Shown: positions 43,401-54,518 of the stretch, piece by piece | Layout: every line of letters starts with the position of its first letter | Position numbering within the stretch: the stretch's first letter is position 1 | Assembly: GCA_037349105.1 (NCBI GenBank) | Contig: JAYJMM010000042.1 | Span: 1,281,501 to 1,345,500 of the forward strand | DNA: 64,000 nucleotides | Source of the DNA: Limnomonas spitsbergensis | Taxonomy: Eukaryota > Chlorophyta > Chlorophyceae > Chlamydomonadales | Reading direction: 5' to 3' | The notes under the pieces: generated by a model | What the model was told of the DNA's origin: nothing | What the model saw: only the letters and a program-made list of their open reading frames with translations | The model's database searches: none | Position numbers and translations under genes: made by a program

Positions 43401-44070
43401 CGGGTTGCCAAAAAGATCACCGACGGAAAACCGTGCGCAGATAGAAGAGCCCGTTATGCCTTCCTGGATTGTTCATGATCAGCGCAAACCTTCAGAGTAA
43501 CAAGGAGATGACCTTGCTAGGAACTGCCTAGGCCATTAGGGTTGACCTCCCCCCGGAGGACCCCCCTGATTAGCTATAGGCCCTAGATCTAGCCATCTAA
43601 AGCCTTTAGCTTTTTGTTGGTCTTCCCCCTACCGGCTTCCCTTACCCCCACATGAAGGACCCAGAAATCATGAAACTATTTTCTACATGTTTTAAGCTAC
43701 AAGGCACATATATGGCTATAAACGCATCAGCCAATCCCAGGGAGGCAGCATCAGGCTGTACAACATCAGGATATAAACTTCTCTACTCAGAATATGTAGC
43801 CAGGGTGTTGCATCCACTATTATTCACCTCAAGCGGCTCACCCCAGGGTTAAATGTTGTATCATACATCCTCTTTTGAGAGACCCGGCCCGGCATCTGTT
43901 CCTCAGCAGCATCACACTCATCCCCCTACTCCTGTCCCCTAAATGTTTACCCCCCAAGTATTAAATAAAATAATACCTGCCCAGTGGCTCCAGCGTTGTT
44001 GCTTTGATACCATCCATTCTATTCCTCAACAATCGGCACCCACCACCACCTCCAGGCACCTCTTTCTTGT
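43400..44070. other. No gene; relative of 38.9-39.3 and 45.0-45.4 kb
   Basis: Shared blocks include TTCCTGGATTGTTCATGAT and AAGCTACAAGGCACAT. No exon seen. Confidence 0.45.
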
Positions 44071-44074
44071 TATG

Positions 44075-44612
44075 TCTGCACCCGTCACCTCTCCTTTTCT
44101 TGTTAGGTCTGCACCCACCACATTTCTCTCTTCTCTGATAGATCTGCACCCGTCACGTCTCCCTCGTTCCTGTTAGATCTGCACCCGTCACGTCTCCCTC
44201 GTTCCTGTTAGATCTGCACCTGGCACATCTCCCTCGTTCCTGTTAGATCTGCACCTGTCACGTCTCCCTCGTTCCTGTTAGATCTACACCTGTCACGTCT
44301 CCCTCGTTCATGTTCGATCTGCACCCGTCACGTCTCCCTCATTCCTGTTAGATCTGCACCTGTCACGTCTCCCTCGTTCCTGTTAGATCTGCACCTGGCA
44401 CGTCTCCCTCGTTCCTGTTAGATCTGCACCTGGCACGTCTCCCTCGTTCCTGTTAGATCTGCACCTGTCACGTCTCCCTCGTTCCTGTTAGATCTGCACC
44501 CGTCACGTCTCCCTCGTTCCTGTAAGATCTGCCCCCGTCACGTCTCCCTCGTTCCTGTTAGATCTGCACCTGTCACCTCCCACTCTTTCCTGTAAGATCT
44601 GCTCCCCCCACC
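44075..44612. repeat. 35-bp minisatellite
   Basis: Fourteen units with exact 35-bp spacing from 44142 (GATCTGCACC(C/T)GTCACGT then CTCCCTCGTTCCTGTTA), preceded by two to three degenerate ones. A few units in inverted orientation lie near 4330-4500. Confidence 0.95.
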
Positions 44613-44619
44613 TCTCCCT

Positions 44620-45930
44620 CTCTCCTAGGACGCCACGCCCACAAGGCCCACGACGCCAGGCAACACAGTGGCCTCAAACCTAAGTTGCACCTACCAGCTG
44701 CATCTTCAAGGGGAGATTGAGCTCCCTGGCCTGGTTTAAATCAAAGCCCAAAAAGACACCAGCACCATCTACGCTACCTGACTTAGCAGCATCGCCCAGC
44801 TGCATAATCTCCGGTAGGGTGCAAAACATTCGTAGCCGGATGACAGACTAGACCTGCCCACGTGGCATATTTTCCAGCACACGAAGATCAAACTTTCAAG
44901 CATTTTGTTTACGCTATTAACAGGTGCCAGGGATCCTATCAGTTCTTGCCAGGGATCTTATCAGTTTTAGCCAGCCATATTTAATAGCTCATGCAGGCAG
45001 GAACCCTTCACCTCTACTTGGATTCCGCATGATCAATCAAGCCTTGGAATAACCAGAAGATTTGCCTGATAGGACCTTCATAGGTCTATCTGGGTTCCCC
45101 TCCCGGAAATCCCCCCCCCCATTATTTTGCATGGAATGATTACCGTAAGGTGTGAGGCTGGCCGCCCAACCCTATGATACCTGAGACGCTAACATAAATA
45201 ACTGCCCGCCGTGTCTCGGGCCTTGCTTCCTTACCATCTTCCCCACCCGCCCCCCCTTCACACCCACTTCCTTGTCCAGTAAATCCTAATTAATATTAGA
45301 AGCTACAAGACACATGAGGGCTCCGATCATATCGGCTCGCATCTGGCTGTACAACTTCAGGATCTACATTTATTTCTCTGCTCACGTTCTGTAGCTAGGG
45401 CGTTCTATGCACAACACACGGCTCACACTTGGATACTCTGTCTTACCTGCTGGGACCCCAATTGAGCCTTAGTTTGGAGGGTTATAAGGGTTATACAACC
45501 TGTCCCTCCTCGGTTCCACGTAGTGGAGAGACAATATACTCATGTTATAAAATTACGTTGATAAATATTAAACTCCATATGCTTGGGGACTGCATATCTA
45601 TCCTCTCGCACCAGGCCCTACCCAGCGGCCGTTCCTCAGCCTCTCAATCTTGTGCGGCCACACGCCCCCCCCACTTCTCCCCCCCCCCTCCCGACTGTTC
45701 AGCCCTTAATGATCTGAAAACTAATAAAAATAAGAATAAAGACCTGTCCAGTGGCTTCACTTTGTTGCTGTGGTCCCACCCTATCCATTCCCTACCAGCA
45801 TCTCAAACATCACCACACGTAATAGGATGTCAAAACCACCTCCTGCCCTCCTAGGGACTCAAAGGAGTCCCCAGATTGCCCCCATGCCAGGACCCTTGTT
45901 AAAGCTATTGGCCTAGTTCAGTGCAACTCA
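44620..45930. other. No firm gene; BTB-flanking relatives
   Basis: Contains the QLGDAAKSG exon-like motif at 44830-44740 (minus) and 44980-45400 related to 38.9-39.4 kb. 45430-45830 shows no clear exon. Confidence 0.4.
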
Positions 45931-46261
45931 TTCCACAATTGTATTCGCATACCATGCATAGGTGCTTTGTGACTTGACAGGAAAGCCCCAAACAGACGTG
46001 CATTTAGCAACAGACCTTGACCGCTCAGTGGCCTAGCGTCTCTGCCCCTACATGTTGACCAATGACCATCATTCTGACTTGGAGCTGCTCTACCAGTTCC
46101 AGTTTCAGACAACTCATTGCGCTGTCATGCATCTGTCCACTTGTTGATGTTGACAGGATAGCCCCAGGTAGAGCGCTCGCCCGACAAGCAGGATCAGCCC
46201 TAGGCAATTCAGCGGCAAAGCATCTCTGCGAGTAGTCTGTGCTGTATGCTCATCCCTCATC

Positions 46262-46444
46262 ATGGCCAGGTGTTTGTTCGGACATTTCCAGCATCGCGAT
46301 CCTCAACCGGTTCCGTGCGATGTGAACCTGGAGTGTGATGACGGGACTGTTGAGGCGCACAGCCAGATCCTGTCGCTGTCGTCGGGCGTTCTCTATGTGG
46401 CACTCGCATCGGAACTGAGATGTGAAGGCCCAATCAAGATTAAG
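46262..46444 (+). CDS. BTB/POZ paralogue B, exon 1 (intact)
   Basis: ATG then MARCLFGHFQHRDPQPVPCD, followed by VNLECDDGTVEAHSQILSLS and a short tail to IKIK and donor AAG|GTACTC. 61 codons, in frame with exon 2 at phase 0. It is the undamaged counterpart of 39810-39991. Confidence 0.6.
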
Positions 46445-46761
46445 GTACTCTTTGCCTTTTGTCCACCACTTTCCTTCGCCAGCATTCTCAGCAGCAAAGA
46501 CGGTTGAAGAGGCCCGCTTGTGACGTGGCATTGGTTCTGGAGGACATTGATATGTATTTGCACCCACCTAAAATCTTAGCTGTTGGCGTGGAACATTGTG
46601 TTACCTACATCATTTAGCCTCGTTTTCTCACCACCTCCCTATGGTGTACTTATCTCATCGAGTGCCCATATCTGTTCCTTCTAGGTCATGAAGCAACTCA
46701 TCAAGCAGGTCATGAAGCAAGGCCTGCACCCTGATTCCCTTTTTCCTGTCCATGATGCAGG

Positions 46762-47258
46762 TGGATGGATCCCAACAGGCATGGAAGGACATCCTCACCA
46801 TCGTGTCACCAACTAGCCCAGCCATCAGCCTCAATTCCTAACCCAAGTCTTGTACGTTCATGAGGGGCATGCTGGATACTCTGCCCCTCATCCATAAGTA
46901 CGACTTCACCCCACTTCTGTCGAGCTGCCTCGACATGCTGAGCAAAGCACTACCAAAGCGCCTGGAATTTCAAATACGACATCTATTGCGATACTCGAAC
47001 TGCAATGTGATGCACTGGCTAAACATGGCCGACTCACTTCAACTAGATGCCCTTAAGGCTATCTGCATGGCGTTTCTACGGGAGCAAATGCGCAAGCCAT
47101 CTACTTGCCTTCGGCGGCAGAGGAGGGGGCGGCGGCACCCAGCGCTGGCAGTAGGCAGCAGCCCAGGCAGGACTCAAAAGCAACGAAAGCTTTCGGATGC
47201 AATGTTGTGTCTCAGCCCCGCAACCAGGAATGAGGTGCTGGCGTGCACTGCATGTTAG
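46762..47258 (+). pseudogene. BTB/POZ paralogue B, exon 2 (broken)
   Basis: The acceptor GATGCAG is kept. The frame VDGSQQAWKDILTIVSP continues to ISLNS and then meets TAA where paralogue A encodes Thr. After that the BTB frame resumes (MLDTLPLIHKYDFTPLLSS, VMHWLNMADSLQLDALKAIC) until a deletion of about 40 bp after REQMRK shifts the frame. Copy B therefore cannot make a full-length protein from this exon. Confidence 0.65.
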
Positions 47259-47484
47259 GCTGAATTGCCCGGATGCATCGAGAAAATAAGCCGTCACCTC
47301 CATAAGACCGGGATGCGGCCTCAGCCCAAGTCTCACTGTTTCCTCAACCTGCAGGCCCCACGGGACATCGCCTTCTTTTACCGGTCTGCATCGGAGCAAT
47401 GTGGCCAAGTGGGAAATGGAAATAGGGAATTGCCACATGTTGTCATAACTTACATAAGCCTGTGGGCAGGCCCACACACTCGTC

Positions 47485-47640
47485 ATGATTTTCCTTGACC
47501 GTGCCAGTCAGGAACCACTCGTGTCGAATTTCCTCATGTGTGCCTGCCAGGAGCTAGATCCAGATGCCCATGTTTGTCATTGGAGATATCGCCCAGAGCT
47601 AATCGTCCAGGCCTGCCACAGTGCTAGCACAATGGAAGCA
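47485..47640 (+). repeat. BTB-linked fragment shared with 32930-33090
   Basis: It contains FLDRASQEPLVSNFL and QELDPDAHVCHWRYRPEL in one frame. Role unknown. Confidence 0.45.
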
Positions 47641-47738
47641 AGTATACAACAGTATAGGTGTCGTATTTATTTTCTCTTGAGCCTTCTCTCAGCTGCCTAG
47701 CAATCTTTTGTTTGCCGATGTGTCCGAGCTTTATTTTC

Positions 47739-47955
47739 GAGCGGGGCCCAGAGGTCAATGACTTAATTAACAGTGTCGTTGCAGTGTGGCTTGACATCCA
47801 CTGTTATTTTAGTCAGTGTCTTAAACGTGAGGACGCCAAGAAATGCCCATTAGCCCATCTAAGAAATTGTTGAGAACGGTGCATCTGAAAAAGTATAATG
47901 ATGCATCTCGCGAGATGGCGAGTCAATGACGTTACATCTCTTCTGGGCTCTGCTC
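47739..47955. mobile_element. MITE-like element with inverted ends
   Basis: The left end GAGCGGGGCCCAGAGG...TCAATGAC and the right end, whose reverse complement is GAGCAGAGCCCAGAAGAGAT...GTCATTGAC, enclose about 217 bp without coding capacity. The same end sequence occurs singly at 731, 17164, 40973, 48453 and 59052. No target-site duplication was confirmed. Confidence 0.4.
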
Positions 47956-48369
47956 ATAAAAAAGGCTCGGCCAAGCGCCTAACTCAATCGAACAACTGGT
48001 GAAAATCGAGCAGACCCACTCAACAAGGACAGGCAGTCAAAATATGCCCTTGGCTTGCCCTTCTAGAGTCTAGCCCTCAAAAAGCTATAAGATGTTTGTA
48101 ACTGCTTATTTTAGAGTGTTTTAGTTACGCGGAGTCACGGTCTAAGGCAGAGGGGGCCTGGGGAGAACGTTAGTGAGTACACCTGTGGGCCATCCTAGAA
48201 AGGCCCGGCCGTGTGGGCGTCCAACTGTCTAATTGGAAAGGCAGAGAAGGACGATAATCTGTAGCATGTGGATGAATGTAACACAAATGAAGAGGGACAA
48301 GAGAAGGCACAAGAAATAGGAAATGGTGCTCCCTTGTAGAGAGCCTAGTCTTTGAAAAACAAAACATCT

Positions 48370-48745
48370 TGTACACAACTAAGCTTTGGAATCCCACCCA
48401 TTCATGCCCCGGTACAACTAATGAAAGTCGGCCCATGCGACCGAGTCTTCTTGAGCAGGGCCCAGAGGTGTAATGCCATTGAGTGAATAAAAGTCTGCGG
48501 CTCTGTTCGGGCGGCCCGCCTTGGAACCAAGCATATCAACAGCGTTACATTTCAGCCAATAAAGAAAGGCTCAGCCGCCGCGTGGGCGCCCGACTGTCTG
48601 GTCAGGAGGAAATACAGTCATCGGTAGAGGAGGAAGGAAGACGGTATAAGGAGAAGGAGAGGACCCCCCTCCCAAAGGAAGGGAAGTCTGAAGATTCCCC
48701 AGCCTGTCCAGATCCTAGTCCTCAACTAAGCAAAAGCAATATGCT
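48370..48745 (+). repeat. Dispersed S/P/K-rich unit, copy 3
   Basis: It lies downstream of BTB copy B. The frame contains RRVGARLSGQEE, then PKEGKSEDSPACPDPSPQLS. It is shorter than copy 2: about 420 bp present at 41.4-41.8 kb are missing before the match resumes at 48745. Confidence 0.65.
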
Positions 48746-48810
48746 GTCTCCGCCAGCCCCACATCCCTTGGCAGCAGCGTGTGCAGGGCAGCTGACCGCT
48801 GCGCCTTCCT

Positions 48811-49272
48811 CTAGTGTCGACCATGCTGATTATTGCGCCGAGCCACAGCCTTAGGTTTGTGTGCACACCAGCACAGTCCCTCTTGCTGTTGCGGCTTCCG
48901 GCCTGCGCCCGCCGTAGGCTGAAAGCAGGCGCAGTAGGCGGCTGCAGACCTTTGTTTGATGGCTGGGTCCCTGGGATCTCCTTGGCTGGTCACGTTCAGC
49001 AGCGCCCACTTGTAGGTTGCATCCACTAGCGCCAGCACCTCTGTGACGGGTAGAGGCTGTTGAGCAGTCGCTGTTTGACATAGTTTGGGGGTGGCTGCTC
49101 CCTGCTCCAGGTCCTCCAATTCCCTACACCAGCTGCGCCCTCCGATGCTCTGCCTGACTGCGAGCTGCATGCCGGCTGCCATGTCAGCTGCCATGAGTGG
49201 GCTACTAGGCTGTCTTGCAGTGCTGCTGGTGATGCCGCTGTGTTGTAGAGGCAGAGTACGTGCTGCCACCAA
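48811..49272 (-). CDS. Unknown protein fragment, copy B (open)
   Basis: 153 open codons. Conserved with copy A at 42.2-42.4 kb over MQLAVRQSIGGRSWCREL; then PVTEVLALVDATYKWALLNV, GDPRDPAIKQRSAAAYCACF and EGLCWCAHKPKA, where copy A is broken. Cys/Trp spacing near the C-terminus is notable. No family recognised; it may be part of a transposable element because it travels with the BTB and S/P-rich blocks. Confidence 0.35.
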   Translation of the reverse strand: MVAARTLPLQHSGITSSTARQPSSPLMAADMAAGMQLAVRQSIGGRSWCRELEDLEQGAATPKLCQTATAQQPLPVTEVLALVDATYKWALLNVTSQGDPRDPAIKQRSAAAYCACFQPTAGAGRKPQQQEGLCWCAHKPKAVARRNNQHGRH

Positions 49273-49289
49273 CCAGACCGTGTGCAGTC

Positions 49290-49870
49290 CCCCTTGGCGG
49301 AAGCCTCCAAGGAATCTCCCGCGACCTTGTACAGCGTGCAGCAGATGTCGGCTTCAACGTCAAGCAGCCATTCATAAACATTGCCTGAGCGTGTGGGAGG
49401 GGAGCAAGGGTGGGAGGTCAAAACGGGGAGTTGGATGAGGCGGATGGCGGCCTCAACGTCCAGCAGCAATTTCTTAACATAAAGGTGTTGTACAGCGAAG
49501 TAAATGAAGCATAATTATACCAGTATGGTAAATCACAAATCATCGTGCATTGTAATTAAATAAAAAGAGCGGTTGCCATGCGGGGAGACCAAAACCGATC
49601 ACTGAAACTGAAATCTAATCCCGATACCAGGCGCTCGCTTGTGTAATAGCAGCAACTGCATTGACAGCTCTTGTGAATAATTCAATCACATACATTTAAT
49701 GGCAAGGGGTTGAGACAGTTTAAGTTAAGGTGCACACATCCTCATGTCAACTTGTATCCCTTGCATCTTGTTGGGCCGGTTTGGAAAGTTCAGGAGGGGG
49801 GCCATGATGGCCTGATCAAAATGCTGAACCCTCGACTGAAACCTGCCGTCATGAGACCCAAAAGGGCCCC
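49290..49870. other. No gene recognised
   Basis: AT-richer sequence around 49490-49700; no exon borders with open frame were found. Confidence 0.4.
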
Positions 49871-49884
49871 CACAACCTACAGGA

Positions 49885-50095
49885 TAGATCTGATGGGTGC
49901 CTGGGATCTGGTGGATCTACACAATCTGCTGGATCTACTTAATCGTTTGGTCTACTTCCTCTGCGGGATCTACTTCACATGCTGCTCTACCTCTACTGCA
50001 GGATATACTGAATCTACCGGATCTACTCAATCAGCTGCATCTACTTGAACTGCTGGATCTAATTAATCTGCTGAATCTATATTGGATTCGCTGCA
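49885..50095. repeat. Degenerate GGATCTACTTAATCTGCT repeat
   Basis: Irregular units of 18-24 bp (GGATCTACxxAATCTGCT) fill the intron just after exon X8 of gene X. Confidence 0.7.
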
Positions 50096-50104
50096 GGAAC
50101 TTAC

Positions 50105-50294
50105 CGAATCCGGCTCATCAGCTGCGGATCCCAAATCCAGCAGCGCACACACACCCTCGGTGTCGCTGCACTTGCTCGCCTCCACCCGTGGCGTGCTGAC
50201 CACCTCGACGTACGGCTCAAAAAGGTCGTTGGTTGAGCCGACGGAGCGATGAGCAGTGGATTTGTTGGCTCCAGCTGTGCTTTCATCGGGTCGA
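50105..50294 (-). CDS. Gene X exon X8
   Basis: The exon has acceptor ATGTCCGCAG and donor TCG|GTAAGT. The frame set by X7 (phase 2) is open for 190 bp: RPDESTAGANKSTAHRSVG, then NDLFEPYVEVVSTPRVEASK and VCALLDLGSAADEPDS. LLDLG resembles a clathrin-box-like short motif, but this is only a pattern. Product not recognised; the gene continues downstream with no further exon identified. Confidence 0.55.
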
Positions 50295-50647
50295 CTGCGG
50301 ACATTGACCGCCCCCTGTGCAACAGTGAAGCAAAAGGAATGAGTGCTGGCACCCGTCCGTGCTGCTGGGGCTGCTGGCCAGTCTTCAAGTATAACCCCTC
50401 AAGTAAACCCCCAAAGCCTCGTGTTGGCTGCCCAGCGACCTCTCGGAGGGGGTATGGGGCACAGCAAAACAAAAGGTGTTTTCCAGTGAGTTCTCGCACC
50501 TGCTGCACACCTTGACGTGCATACATGCACCAGTGAATTGTGGGTTCAGGGTTCAGGGTTTTCATTCAGCCCCCCCACCTACTGCATGCCTCGAACTGCA
50601 GAACTTACAATCGCTTGGGTTCAGGATCTTCATTCAGCCTGCCACAC

Positions 50648-50748
50648 CTGATACATTCCTCGAATTGCATGACCTCAGCCAGGTTCTGAGCGTCCTTGCC
50701 CTCCACCTTGCAGTACTGGATCTCTCTAGATGCCGGGCTGGCAGTGGC
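50648..50748 (-). CDS. Gene X exon X7
   Basis: The exon has acceptor CTCTTCTCAG and donor CAG|GTGTGG; phase 0 in, 2 out. It reads ATASPASREIQYCKVEGKDA then QNLAEVMQFEECI. The frame is also kept in copy A (14825-14925), which suggests constraint before duplication. Confidence 0.55.
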
Positions 50749-51060
50749 CTGAGAAGAGGATCAATGGGGGCATGTAGCTCGCTTGACGCCAACTGGTCAC
50801 ACTGAGGCAGCTTCCTCACATTTTCGATATTTTTTCCTGGTTCAAATGTTACATCATTAAACCACAGGCTTCCTTCATGCCAATCAGTCTTTGAGTGATT
50901 TTTCTAGTTCACCACTATTTGAGGCCTACAGGGCAGTGAACCCTGGGACGATGGGGACTAAACCTTGAACAGGAAATGCAACAGAGCATGCTCCACCCGA
51001 CCCACTCAGTCGTAGGCCGGGATGTATCTGAAGTGCGTTACAAATAACAATGGTGCTCAC

Positions 51061-51142
51061 CTTCAGGATCTGGTCCCTAGAGGTCAGGTGCATGACCATG
51101 CCTGCGCCCATGGCAGGAACGTCCTTGTACTTGCCCAGGATC
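51061..51142 (-). CDS. Gene X exon X6
   Basis: 82 bp, acceptor CCTTCAG, donor AAG|GTGAGC. With X5 it completes an Arg codon, then ILGKYKDVPAMGAGMVMHL and TSRDQILK. Phases of X5 to X8 (0/2, 2/0, 0/2, 2/0) are mutually consistent. Confidence 0.55.
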
Positions 51143-51300
51143 CTGAAGGAGGCGGATGATAAGGGGGTAATCAAAAGTCAGGAGAGGGATATGAAAGAGG
51201 GACATGAGCTGACAAGCTATCTTCCATCAGTCAGGCACGATCGATGCCAGCAGGGGAACAATCACCACGGGGGTCGGGTCAAGTCACAATGTATAGTTAC

Positions 51301-51347
51301 CTGGCCTGCTTCTCCAGCTTGGACTTAGTCAGCTCAAGGTGCACTAC
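51301..51347 (-). CDS. Gene X exon X5
   Basis: 47 bp, acceptor CTTCCTAG, donor CAG|GTAACT: VVHLELTKSKLEKQA, coiled-coil-like. Probably preceded by LQIVRKGVTE (about 51849-51881, donor GAG|GTGAGC). Further upstream, stretches such as LAVDNWILDDAKEFIYVAL (about 52200-52260) look coding but could not be joined in frame. Confidence 0.45.
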
Positions 51348-53537
51348 CTAGGAAGCCCTCCGCCGATCTGCAGAGCTGCTGCTGCCATCCGACACCTGTC
51401 AACCAGCATGCATGGCTGTGACTGTTTAGTCTGCAGCATTGCAGTGAAGTTGAAGTCCACAGCAGAAGGCCTTTGAGGGCCTGCAGGACAGCTTGTACCC
51501 GTCTGATTAGGCAGAACAAGGACTGGCCTACAACCAGCGGCCCAATCCGAGAGCTTGCTTCGCCAGCTTCAGCTGTCATGTAGCTTGAGCAACGCAAACC
51601 AAAGAGTGGCGCATTGATTGGTTGATGTCAAATGCATGTAGGTGTGTCCCATATGTCGCAGTTACAGCTTATACTCATCCACATATGCAGGGCAGGTGTA
51701 TAGGGATTGTATGGATGCGCTTTGCGTTAGGGACATGCGGCATGACTGCATTATCCAATTCGGCGCATGGGCTGTCAAGCAATTCGGGACATGCGAGAGT
51801 CTCCAGGGACTGTGGCATGCTATAATACCAGATCTTGATGCTCACCTCAGTGACACCCTTCCTCACGATTTGGAGCTCTGCATTGGGAAAAGGTCTGTCA
51901 GGACTACAGGTAGCGATCACCACTCATTGTGCAGGACGAGGACTGGTTTTGCAAGATCCTGGATCTTGGCCGCATCCCGCACCATAAATAATGGCGAGCT
52001 GAGCAGCCTCGCTGCACACGTAGCAACGACCCTGTCGCTGAAGCCCTGCCACAGTCCCAGCTGGTTGTCGCAGGAAGAAGCGCCTTAGCGTGGCTGTTTC
52101 TTTCTGCACCTGCTCCAGTCATTCCTCAGTTTCCTATCGCTTGTCCGGGTCCTCAACGACGATGTGAAGCACCACTGTAGAACGCTCTTGAGGCCTCAGC
52201 GCCACGTAGATGAACTCCTTTGCGTCGTCTAGGATCCAGTTGTCGACTGCGAGCTGCATCTCCTGCATTTTGCATCTGTGTTACAATTTACTGGCTACAA
52301 CACATGATTTGCCTACGGTAGCCTCTCTATATTATTCAGTGTGCCGGTACCGTACGTCACAATCGTTTGAAATTGAAGCAACTGCTGCCAAATAGACCTA
52401 GATGCTTTTAAAAATCTCTGTCGATATCTCACATACACATAGCCCGCTGGTGACGTGGCAATGAAATTGCCTGGGGTCCTGACATTTTCATGTGCAACAA
52501 CCGAGGTTCCCAGGCTGAGGGATGCCATTCATTGCTTATTGCGTGGTCTCTCGCCCCAGCCTATCAACAAGTGGGTCTCCAGGCATGCCACAGGGGCATG
52601 CAGGTCGTGGGGCAGCTGGCAAGTGGCAAAAACCTCTGGGCAAACCTACCTTGGATAGTCGAGATATCTCCCTGAATTTGAAGAGACATGTCAGAGCGTC
52701 AGGAACATTTGGTGGGTCCATTTAACTGGTGATGCGCTTCTTGGTACCGGGCATCATCAACACAAACTTCAGAGGTGCTGCCCATCCCTGAGGACTCAGC
52801 CTATCAACACAGACTAGACACGAGCTGTCCATTCCTGGCTAGGCCATGGTGACGCAGTCTAATTAGTAATCAGGACCGTTATTGGTTGCATCAGCACTGA
52901 CTAGGGAGAAGCAGCCCGTCCTGTCAGCCCGTCCCCAGGAATTCAGTCTTACTGAATCAGCTGATAAGTAAATAAAACCTCTAATCCGGCAGCGAACATA
53001 ATTAGCAATGTACCGGTACCTTCCAATCACGAGTCACGATACTAAGCATGTGGGCACGTAACATGCACAAAAACGAACTTGGCCACAATTTGGTCTCGAG
53101 GTTCAAGGATGGGATCACTAGATAGGGTCAGCCTGTCCGCCTGGTGCTTTTCTGAACTTGGGGATCGCTCTGTGGTGCTCCAGAACAATTGTGCCGCTAC
53201 CCAGTGCTAGCATAACACCAGGATGCACTCCATTGCTCTTAGAACACCAGCGTTGCTCACCCCGTTGCTCTTTGAGCAGCATCGTCCTTGCTGAGCCATG
53301 TGAACACTGACCCTTGGATGCCTAGGCCGTCCCATAGCCAAAACACGTAATGCCATGCCAACAGTGAACACAATGGCAAAATATTGAACTTAACACCGAG
53401 CTAGATAGACGAAATTGAATCTGTTGTACCATCCATATAAACAGATAATAAGCGCAGGTTATCCATGCACACTGCCCATGCAGAGTTAGGCCTCCTCAGA
53501 AGGCCATCCACGTTCAAGACCCCCCGCCCCCCCAAGA

Positions 53538-53572
53538 AATGCCCCCCCCCCCCCCCCCCCCCCCCCCCCGGC
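53538..53572. repeat. Poly-C tract (copy B)
   Basis: A run of about 30 C, counterpart of 18340-18376. Confidence 0.85.
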
Positions 53573-54390
53573 CACCTGAAGCACTACCGGCCAATTGACT
53601 GGCCCCCAGCCAACTGAAGTATTACCGGAAAATCGCATAATAATCGCCCATAATGATGCAGGCTGAAAACTTGGAGTGGGACAGCATCCCGATTTATCAC
53701 GCACGGTGTCATCAATAATCAAGGTTGACATGACCTAATGGATTCTGTTCTGGAGCATGCAACATGTTGCAGTAGCAAGCGCCCCCGCTACCAAACCACA
53801 GTGACATGAGTATGGACATCAGTGGTTAAGGCGGGATGCTCCAGATTAACGTTCAATCTGAAGGGCTCCGAGGAGCTGTTGAGGGAAGCCTGGGATGTTC
53901 ATTGCTGCAGTTAAACTACTGGTGCACGGCTTTCAAGAGGCCGCAGGTTATCCATGCACACTACTCATGCAGAGATAGGCCCCCTCAGAAGTCCCCGTTC
54001 AATAAAATCGACCCCCCCCGCCCCCCCCCCCCCCCCTCCTGCCCCCCCCCTAGGACGCAGCCCCCCTCCGCCACCCTGCCCCCCCCCTAGGATGCAGCCC
54101 CCCTCCGCCAGTCCACCGCAGCATGCCGGCTGTTGCCCTGGCTTCCACCATGCTTCTTTCCGCTCCTCATCCTCCTCAGCTTCTGGCGCTTCCCCCTCGC
54201 ACCCTGCTACGGGTGCGTGTGTGTCCTGCATGTGTGTCCCAGCATCCCTCACTCCCCCAGAAAAACTCCTGTCCCGCTCAGCGCTGCCTCCAGCTACCCA
54301 ATACGCCCCGCCTCCGCCTCACCAACAGGCAGCAGCTGAGCAGTTGCCTGATCCATTATCCACTCAACACACGGCTCCTCATGAGCCAGC

Positions 54391-54518
54391 TCATGCACCG
54401 AGTGCTTCCAGCTCAGCCTGGAAAGCCGCCCTAGCTAGCACCATCCTTGCGGCCTCCAGGTCCATACACTCGTGAAGCAAAGGCAACTGGGCCTTGAACG
54501 TTTTACCTTGCTGCGAAT
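54391..54518 (-). CDS. Open exon-like frame across a rearrangement joint
   Basis: Acceptor ATTCGCAG, then QGKTFKAQLPLLHECMDLEA and ARMVLARAAFQAELEALGA to TGA. In copy A the two halves are 1.5 kb apart and in opposite orientation (17665-17710 plus strand; 19195-19290 minus strand). Either copy B keeps the ancestral exon that A split, or the joint created the frame. Confidence 0.35.

Larger units (their letters stand above)
50355..54480. repeat. Segmental duplication, copy B
   Basis: This is the direct counterpart of 14480-19300, about 36 kb away. Relative to A it lacks two internal pieces (17.00-17.27 and 17.44-17.77 kb), and it retains the gene X 3' part. Confidence 0.8.

Noticed and set aside
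44075..44612. CRISPR-like array of 35-bp units
   Set aside because: The whole unit is repeated head to tail without spacers.
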